NCBI RefSeq assembly: GCF_047663525.1
Contig: NC_092606.1
Span: forward strand, 4,090,501-4,154,500
DNA length: 64,000 nt
Reading direction: 5' to 3'
From: Anas platyrhynchos
Lineage: Eukaryota > Chordata > Aves > Anseriformes > Anatidae
The notes under the pieces were generated by a model. That model did not search any database, was not told where the DNA came from, and saw nothing but the letters and a program-made list of their open reading frames with translations. The translations under genes and the position numbers were made by a program. Positions 55,701 to 64,000 of this stretch are shown here, piece after piece (the first letter of the stretch is position 1; every line of letters starts with the position of its first letter).

Positions 55701-58700
55701 CTAAGACTCCTCAAATAGCAAGAGCTGCATTATGTATTTCTGTCACACAGCACAAAGGAAGAAAAAGTGACATTTCAGAAAATAGATACGTACTGCTGTA
55801 AAGCCATAACACTGGATAGGGCTCTAGGGGACAGGTGCTACATAAAAATTACTCAACACATTTTTTAAAGTTAACTTCAAATCATCTGAATTTTGTTTAT
55901 GCAATTTCTAGCACCAGGCTATCCCTCATTTTGCATGCTGAATGATGAATTTTGATGCAGTAAATGCCTGGACCTTTATTTGGCTTTACGATTTATACAT
56001 CCTTTAGAGGATTTCACAAAATTATGACAAAATTTCTAGGCATGGTCATTTCCCTTGTCATCCCAAACAGACAAAGGTTGTTTCAGTTCACTGCTAAGGC
56101 ACTGAAGCATGTACAGATCTCAGCTGATTACAGAGAGCCTGTAACGCCCTGAGGCAGGAGAGACTGTCAACACAGCTGTCCTTGTGTACTAAGGCAAATG
56201 TCCTGCTGGGCAACCTCTGAATCAGAATGGAAAAGCACCTTCTGAAATGGATTACGGACAAGGGCAAAGACTGTAAATGGGCCATGCAGAAAAAAATAAT
56301 AAAATAATATGGAGTTTCTGTGGAGTTGTTAGAAAGTACCTTGACCCCTGTTTTGCCAGTCTAAGTACTTTATTTTATTTCTCGTCACCTGTTGCTAGCA
56401 GAAGTGATCTAAATGAACATCCCCTGAGCCTGTCTTGCTTTAGACACACGAGACCATGAAGAATATATGAAAAGCTGGCAATGAAGAGAGATTCAGAGAT
56501 CTGCACGCTAATGGCATCATTAGTTCTTGCAAGACAAGAAGTCTTGCTGCATCAGTGCAGAGCAGCTCACACGCCCATCTGCCCGGCTGAGAGGCAGGGC
56601 TAACTCACCCGCGCGGGGCTGTGCTCATGCAGCAGTACTGCTCAGGGACCCTCGTCACTTACCCCCACGTGGCAACACTCTAGGGCACACTCCCATGCAC
56701 GTACCTGTCCTCATCTCGGGGAGGACAGTCCCTCTGTCCCTTCCCACCTGTTCTGCTAAGTAAGAGATGAACAGAGACCGTTCTAATGGAAATGTGCTGC
56801 TCTGCCAAACCTTCATTGAGAGATCTCCAAGTCTTAACAGCCACCTCCAAACCCTCCGTTTGAGGTATAGCAGAGATTATGCATGGCACTGTATGGCAAT
56901 AACGTGACTTGGAGAGGACAGAAACCCTAGTACTGCTGCAGCCAATGGCAAAAATCCTGCTCCTTAGCAGGGCTTTGCTTAGGGACTTGTCTCACATGAC
57001 ACACTGGGCAGCAGAAGCAAACTGGAGTCATCCTGTCTCCCAGTCTTTGTCCGTAACCATCGAACACGACTATCTCCTAAATTTAAATCCTGAGGGTTAA
57101 ACATCCTCAAGTACGTTACTGTTAATGAAGATCGTTTTAAGGCCAAAGTAATCTGGGCTACATGTTTAAACATTAAGTTCTGTAGGTTTACTTTCCTAAT
57201 CTCTCTCTTTTTTCTTTTTAATTAGTTTTCTGGTCATCCGTGGCTTAGAAAATGATTGATTCAGTAGGTATCTACTCCCACATCTGGGCTTTCTTTAAAC
57301 AAAGTCACAAAAATGATGAATCTTCCCCTCCACAATACTTTATTGCTTCCTATGTCCACGCTTTCGGTATTTAATCATAACTAGTGGATCACACACTCAC
57401 ATCTCAGCATGCACAGTTCACGGGATAAGCCAAAAAGCATTTTAAGTTGAAGGCTTGCCCAGACATCTCTTATCACAAAAATATGAAATTTTCTTTTGCT
57501 CCAAGTCACTGATAAAAAATTTACTGCATGGAACATTTGAAGAAGAAGGGGGGAGAAAGAAAAACAGCCACTGGAAACTAGAATCTCTAAAACCAGGCAA
57601 AAGACTGGCAGGGAGCATTTCATAGTCTTGTCTCTCTCAGTTAGGCTGCTCAGATGGCCAGCGACTGCCCTAACATTACTGAAGTGAGTGCCTTACAGGC
57701 AAACTCCAACAACATTGTGAGAAGTGCCCAACATGGCAACTCAAGCACCTTAAACATCCCATTATCAAGCCTGCTTTCCACATCTGTCATTGTTCTGGTG
57801 ACTGTTTCCCAATTGTTTTTCAAATGTCAACATCCTTTTTTTTTTTTTTTTAATACAGACTTTAGACCAAGTTATAGAACCTGAACAAGAGACTCCGAAA
57901 CAATATGTGAAGAGGCCCTAACATCTCCTGACTCCTGTTACTCCCTTGTTCACACAGTCCCATTCACATTCGTAGCTACAGATTTGCCCTGGGAGATGAT
58001 GTTTAACTGCCTGCCGGCAGTTATTTCGTACTGTATGACTTCATACAGTCAGTGTGCCCAAGAGTTTCACATGGAGATACTTTTATGACTAACTTTTGAC
58101 AAGTGAATGAATGACCCTATAATGACTGCCATGGTTATATATATTTGTCAATATAGCCACTTTCTCAGAATAGTTTTTGCTATTTGTAATTCACTAGTTT
58201 GCTGATAGGTTCCTGGGTTTTGGTTTTGTTTTTTCAAAAACTGAGAAACACATACGCACAGGTAAAGAGATTTTTTAAGTGACACCGCAAAGCATCCACT
58301 GAGCTAGGCTTGGCTTAAAATAAAGGAATCTTGGCTCTCATTTCTGTGTTCAGGTTACTGAACACACTGCCTCAAGCAAATGAGTGTGTAATAACTACTT
58401 CAACCCCTTCATCTGTTTATATAGTTGTGGGTACAAATGAAAACAGCTCAAAGATGCAGCATCAGCAGATAGGACAGGTACCTCCTGCAGCCATCAAGTT
58501 CATTTGCCTGGCGTGATAAAGAACTGATAGCCCTGCATCTGCCTGCAGGTTCTGCTGAGAGGGCAAAAAGAGCCACTGGCCATTACCTTTCCACTACTGA
58601 ACCGGAGCACGTGAACTCACTCATATGGATTCAGTATTTGCCCTTGAACTGGCGTGGGTTGCATTTGGCACTCTGCTCTTAGATCAATATATAACCCAAG

Positions 58701-61700
58701 CGTAATCTTATCTGGCAGGAACGGGGATATTAGGGGGAGGAGCACAGGCTCTAGAGGTGAGGAGAGCAGCTCTTCTAAATGTTAATGGGTTAAGAATAGA
58801 AAGGTCAAATGCCTGCCTTATCAGAAGGCCCCATGTGCAAACAGGCACCGAGCTGCAGCAATCAAAGCACAAGCTGGGTATAAATGTCAGGAGTTAGTTA
58901 CTGTAGTGGTAAACAGCAAAAGCAGAATGGTGGAACTGGGAAACCTCCGGAGACATTTGTAGCTAACTCAGGTCAGTGGGAAAGTCCAGCCGCCCAGACT
59001 GGCTGGAGATTGTAGCTGCTGCGGAGCCAGAGATCACTTGTGAGCTGGGTGAACGACCCAGCAAGGATACTTTGAAGGAAACAGTGAGTATCAACAGAAT
59101 GAGCCACTGTAGAAGGGGGTACGAACACGGGTATCAGACATCCTGTGCTGGCAGAGCATGGCTCCAGATTGCTCTTGCAAGAGCATAGCCATCCTGGAAT
59201 AAGGATACATGACAATGGAGACAAGAAGTCCTTCCCCACCTCCTTGTAGATACAGAGAGCACTAAACAGAGCAGAAGCTGTATGAGGATTCTGCACAGAG
59301 AGTCTGCAGAGCTTCAGCTCTGCTCTACAATACCACTTTGAGCATAATGCACAAAGGATTAGGGTGGAATAAGAGATGACACAGCGCAGGAAAGGATATA
59401 TCTCCCTTAACTACAATACATTTTTAGCCCTGTTCTAACTAATCCTCTTACTGGCGTCCAAGGAAAGAGGCCGAAAGTTGTATCACATCAGACAGTAATC
59501 TCCCTGCAGATACAAGCAATCAATTTGAAGCAACAACAGAATATACCAACAAGCACCGCTGTGCAAGCACTACACCGCTGGGAGTAACGCTGCCTAGGAC
59601 CTATGTCTACAGTTTACCAGTGCTTTCAGTCTGGCACCTTTGGCTTGCAATAGGTTTTCACTGAAAGCAATCAACCAGCCACCTCCCCTTCTCAGAAAAG
59701 ATCAGCAGTGAGCAGCCATGTTTGAGAGTGCTGTTCCCTCTGTCCTGGCACAGTGATCGCCCCAGGAGATGGCTACCTGGGCTTGGGAAACAGATACAGG
59801 ATAGCTACCTGGCATGGTTCCCTCCTTACTGCGGAACAAAGAGCACCATTCTTCTTCACCTGTTCCCAGCTGTAAACAACTATCAAAGGACAGGGTTAAT
59901 TACTGGTTAAAACACTAAGAAGGAATAATAACTACAAATAATGCAAGGCTAAATATATTGTATCCCACAAAAGGGATAAACAAGGTCCGTCCTCATAGCT
60001 CAGAGATCGTATTCTAACCATTAAATAGTTAGTTTAATTAGTAAAGATAGTATTACATTGAAGAACAACAACAAAAAAGCACACATATGAAGCCACTGCT
60101 CACTAAAAGACAATTTTAGTTCAGTGCCCTCATGTTTGTTCCACAGAGCACCTACTCCGCAGTTAACTGGGCTAGCCTCTAACCCCAGCCATAGGAGAGA
60201 ACGACATAACCTACTTAAATCTGCAGGCTGCATCCCTTCTGCAGCAGAGTTCCCAAATGGGCACAAACGGCTTATTTTGTACACCAGCATTACTCGGCAT
60301 CTGTTTATCCTGCAGTCTTCTGCAAGCATCTGTTCATTGGCTGACATGATGCTCTGCTCTTCTGCATTACCAACCTCATTTTCTGTCTCGAAACTTCGCA
60401 GTTTATTAATTTGAAAGAGCACTTATATACAGCAGCAGACATTTTTCATACGCCTGGTATTACTGAGTGCTATTAGCAGCTGATGTTTCAACCCAGAAGC
60501 TATTGTATTTTCAGTGATAGCTCCAGTATGCTAATGATTTGTGATGTTTTCAGTGGGGGGAGAAAAAACCTTTGTAAATATGGAGGATTTTATGCTTGTT
60601 ACTCACAGCAAGAATGACCGGCCGTCTTTATTATGAGTCACATCCCAAAAGCTTCATGTGAGTGATAGCCTTAAGAGATGTAACATACGTTCTGGAGAGT
60701 TTCTACAGAAGAAGCAGCTTCAGGAATAGTTCACAGGTGGGAAACGGAGTACATTTTGTTTCTCTGTGGAAGGCAACAAGAAGGGAAGGTGCCCAGATGC
60801 CAGGGATCTAGCCCTTGCAGAGAAGTCCCACTGGAATTGTTCTAATCAGATTGAGCCACTCCTGTGGCTCAGGAGCCTGATATTAACTTCAGTCCTCCCT
60901 CCTCTAAGATTTACAGCGACATAATGTGAGAAACTCCTATCAACAACCCATCGTCATGTGTAGGAAAAAAATAAATGTCGCAATCTGAAAATTGCCAGTG
61001 TTTTTCTTTGATGAGCTCCATGTTCCTGTTCTAGACTCAATATTTTCCTTTACTTCTGAGCCTGAAGGCTGTAGTTCTTTCCCATTTCCATAACCAATCA
61101 TATCTGTGCAAACTGAGGCAAGAAAAAAAAACGTGCAAAACTCTTAATTCGCTGTGCAGAGGAAGATGTGCTGAAAAAGTTCACAGGTGCTGCACAGCCT
61201 ATTGCTCTAACAGTCTGTTCTCAGCAGGATGAAGACCACTGACTGTGCAGGAGCGGATTCAAGTCAAACATTCCAGGAAGTCACTCCTAACTCTCATTTC
61301 TTGAGTTAGGGGTTCAATTCAACTTAGTTCAATTTAGCGAGTAAGAAATACAATACAAGCCTTCCAGCAACCTAGTGACATTTTTGGAGTCGCTACAAAG
61401 TTGTATGAAGGAACTCTTCATCCTTGGATGAAGCTATGGAGATTCTCCTACAGTTCTTTGTGTCTTCATTATGTAGAAGGCATTATTCAAAATGCTGTGT
61501 CAGCTCAGATCTTTATTGTGAGTACGTGTCTGCCTGCTACAAGTCCTCTCTATGCCTCTAAGTCTGACGTGCGCTGTCATTTTTTTGGCTCTCAGTCACA
61601 GATGCCAACAGTGTAAGAGCACAATGGTATTACAGAACTTTCTTCATCCCCATTCAACATTGCACATTTCAAAAGACGATTGTATGAGCGTATTTACTGC

Positions 61701-64000
61701 AGCCAGAAGTGTTTAAAGATTCAAAGGCATTGGACAACTAAAGCATCCAGCCTAGCACAACATTAAAAGCATGCTCAGGGGAGACAGTATGCAATTTTCT
61801 GACCTGTATTATTTCCATGCTGTCATTATTTTGAGGCATTGGATATTCTGCTCTTCGGTTTAAAGCCAGGAATGGCACTTGAAATTTTACCATCATAAAC
61901 TTTCTCAACAGACTTTGCATTTTCATTATTCTGTCCATGTAAGCCACAAGGATATTTTTCTTCCCTAAATGCCCACTCTGCAGGGAATGGTTGTGAAACT
62001 CCATTATTTCCAGGAATTGCTGGCAATCTACTGCTGTCTGTTCTTCTCAGTATTGACTGTATTTTCCTTGTTCAGCTTTAAAAGCCAAACTTGGTTTGCA
62101 AAAATGTCTGGGCTTCTCAATGCCAGAAATGAATAAAGACTAGAACAGGACAGAATTAGATGTTTTTATTATGCTGAAAAGCCTTTCAATCACATTAAAG
62201 TCCCTTAAAAAAAAAACAAAAAAAAACATGAATATAAAACTGGAAATTGATGCTCAGCCTTAAATCCTATTATTCAGAAATTTTTGTAGACTTTACAAAT
62301 AGCCTTTCTAAGCTCCATCTTACCTGAGCCCTATGACCAGAACGAAGTACAACTTTTGAATTTATAAGCACTTGGATTTTGATTATTCAGTAAAGTCAAA
62401 TTCATTTGCAGAGACATGCATGATGTCTGCTACAATTTGGTCTTCAATAAGCAGAATTAAAGAACGTTCAAATCTATTCTCAGCTACCCAGGAAGAGAAT
62501 ACTCTCCAAGGTATATGGTAAAGAAAGCTGCGAGATCTGAAAAAGATTCTGGATGATTCAAATCTTTTATCAGTCATGATCCAAAAGTTATAATTGAAAA
62601 TTCCCTATCCATTATCTGTCACACTGTGATCTCAGCCACACACTGCAGTAGCTTCAAAGAATACAAGGGCATTACTCCAAAATTACTTCAGCAGGACAAA
62701 AGATTGCAATCTGGCCCCGTCCAAACAAAAACCAGACAATGGTACACACTAGAAGAACAATTATCAGTGGATAGGGTCTAAAAACAATGAAGACCTCTGT
62801 GATTCTGAAGCGCTTCAGTAACTGAAAAGATTCCACCCCTATTGTTCTTTCTCTCCAAAATATGTTGGACTTCATTCTGTGCTCCTGTGGCACTCCTGAC
62901 AGCTCTGAAAGTGAATCTAAGAAACTCACAATTGCTTGAGTTTCTATGGCTAAATATTCTCTTGATTTCAATTTGGGAAAGTTATAATGTATGGAGAGAT
63001 GTCTGAGGCCTGCTTTCTGGGAAGAGGAAATCAACCATACACAATGTCAACTGAGTTCATTCCTAAATGCAAACCACATTGGGCTGTCGAGCACGATAAT
63101 AAAAACCTGCTGACCTAGTTTCCTGCAGAACAAAATCCTCTGTCTCCCTCCTCCCATTCCAAACCTAAATCTGATCTCCTTCTTTGGCAAAATAAATTAA
63201 CCCTTTGGCTAGAAAGGAAAACTCTAATAATGAGCTTTAACACACATACAGCATTTGACACTGTTAAAATAGTATATAAACAATAACTGGTCCACCCCCA
63301 CATCTCTGTAAAAAGGTAGGGTTATTAGAGGGTGAAAGTGAGACACACAACTTAAAATTTCTCTTCCTTCAAAAGGATTTTGTAGTGTGAAATGCCATGC
63401 TCTAAGCACTGCTTGGTAACCCTTCTACATTCTCTCTATGCAAAGATAAAACCTTCATTCATGATGTGGCAAAACAATAACAGCACAGCTGAGCTTTTTC
63501 AAAAGCTGCTCCATCAAACCTCTCAAGAAAGGACTATTGTTCTTCCCAAATTTTGCACTGTCAACTTACAAGTCCATTCTGGTAGATGAGAGCTGACTGA
63601 ATTTGCTCCAAGTGTTTGGCGAAAGCATTCACTTTTAATGGCTTCACTTCCTCAGTGATGCAATGCTTCATTTAAAGAGATGCCTGGGGGAACTTCAGAA
63701 TGGACACAGAATGCAAAAATAACTGGGCATATCACAACAAACTTGGCCAAGAAAATACAGATGGGAATTCTCTGGTAGGATGCTTCAAAAGGCAGCTCTG
63801 GATCACGCTGCCACAAAGCAGCGGTCAGCCAGAAGTGTTTGGGGAGCCTCAGATTCTAGAGTGCTGTGAACACCTTTACTACTTCACACTGAAATGGTCA
63901 ACTGGAGCTTTCAATCATCTGTCAAATTGGCTTTTATTAAAGAAAGAACAGAGATAAAAATGCTATGCTCAACTGCTAAATAGCTTTACAAGCAGTCTTA

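Larger units (their letters stand above)
40538..64000. other. Probable PIGL intron 2 and beyond
   Basis: No PIGL exon 1-2 homologue (HPDDE or GNYYNQGE-type coding) was found by eye, so this is probably intron. Contents: the LINE-like hairpin at 41.1 kb, the orphan exon-like ORF at 42.3 kb, the MIR-like relic at 42.9 kb, the CR1 fragment at 46.6 kb, CpG-richer patches near 50.8-51.4 and 56.55-56.7 kb, and several minus-strand ORFs at 61.7-63.0 kb. The remainder shows nothing I can name. Confidence 0.5.

Overview
The window looks like avian nuclear DNA. It is mostly non-coding, it carries a CR1-type LINE fragment near 46.6 kb, and it has two CpG-rich promoters. The gene order matches the vertebrate block TRPV2–UBB–CENPV–PIGL–NCOR1 (human 17p11.2). 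The species cannot be fixed from the sequence.

Three real genes can be supported. (1) A polyubiquitin gene (UBB type) lies on the minus strand: coding exon 6667-8040 with six exact head-to-tail ubiquitin units plus a C-terminal Arg, a 629-bp intron in the 5' leader, and a CpG-rich promoter at about 8.68-9.2 kb. That promoter has a TATA-like box, GC boxes, three CCAAT boxes, a heat-shock element and an NRF1-type palindrome. (2) CENPV lies on the plus strand as five coding exons, 15629-18602, predicting 219 residues. (3) PIGL lies on the minus strand with its last five coding exons between 40537 and 20315. They correspond in phase and length to human exons 3-7. PIGL exons 1-2 were not found and probably lie beyond the right edge.

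UBB and CENPV are head to head, about 7 kb apart. CENPV and PIGL are tail to tail, with poly(A) signals about 1 kb apart. The genes share no pathway: ubiquitin supply, a centromere/microtubule-associated GFA-fold protein, and an ER GPI-anchor enzyme. Their grouping is conserved synteny, not an operon.

The rest is intergenic or intronic: 1-6.5 kb (left flank, one orphan exon-like ORF and a 75-bp perfect direct repeat), 9.3-15.4 kb (nothing convincing), and 40.5-64 kb (probably PIGL intron 2, with old repeats, a CR1 fragment and one 89-codon exon-like ORF). I saw no CRISPR array, virus, operon or clearly new biological system. The most interesting items are the mosaic ubiquitin units, the promoter layout, the 32-nt PIGL exon, the orphan exon-like ORFs and the recent 75-bp duplication.
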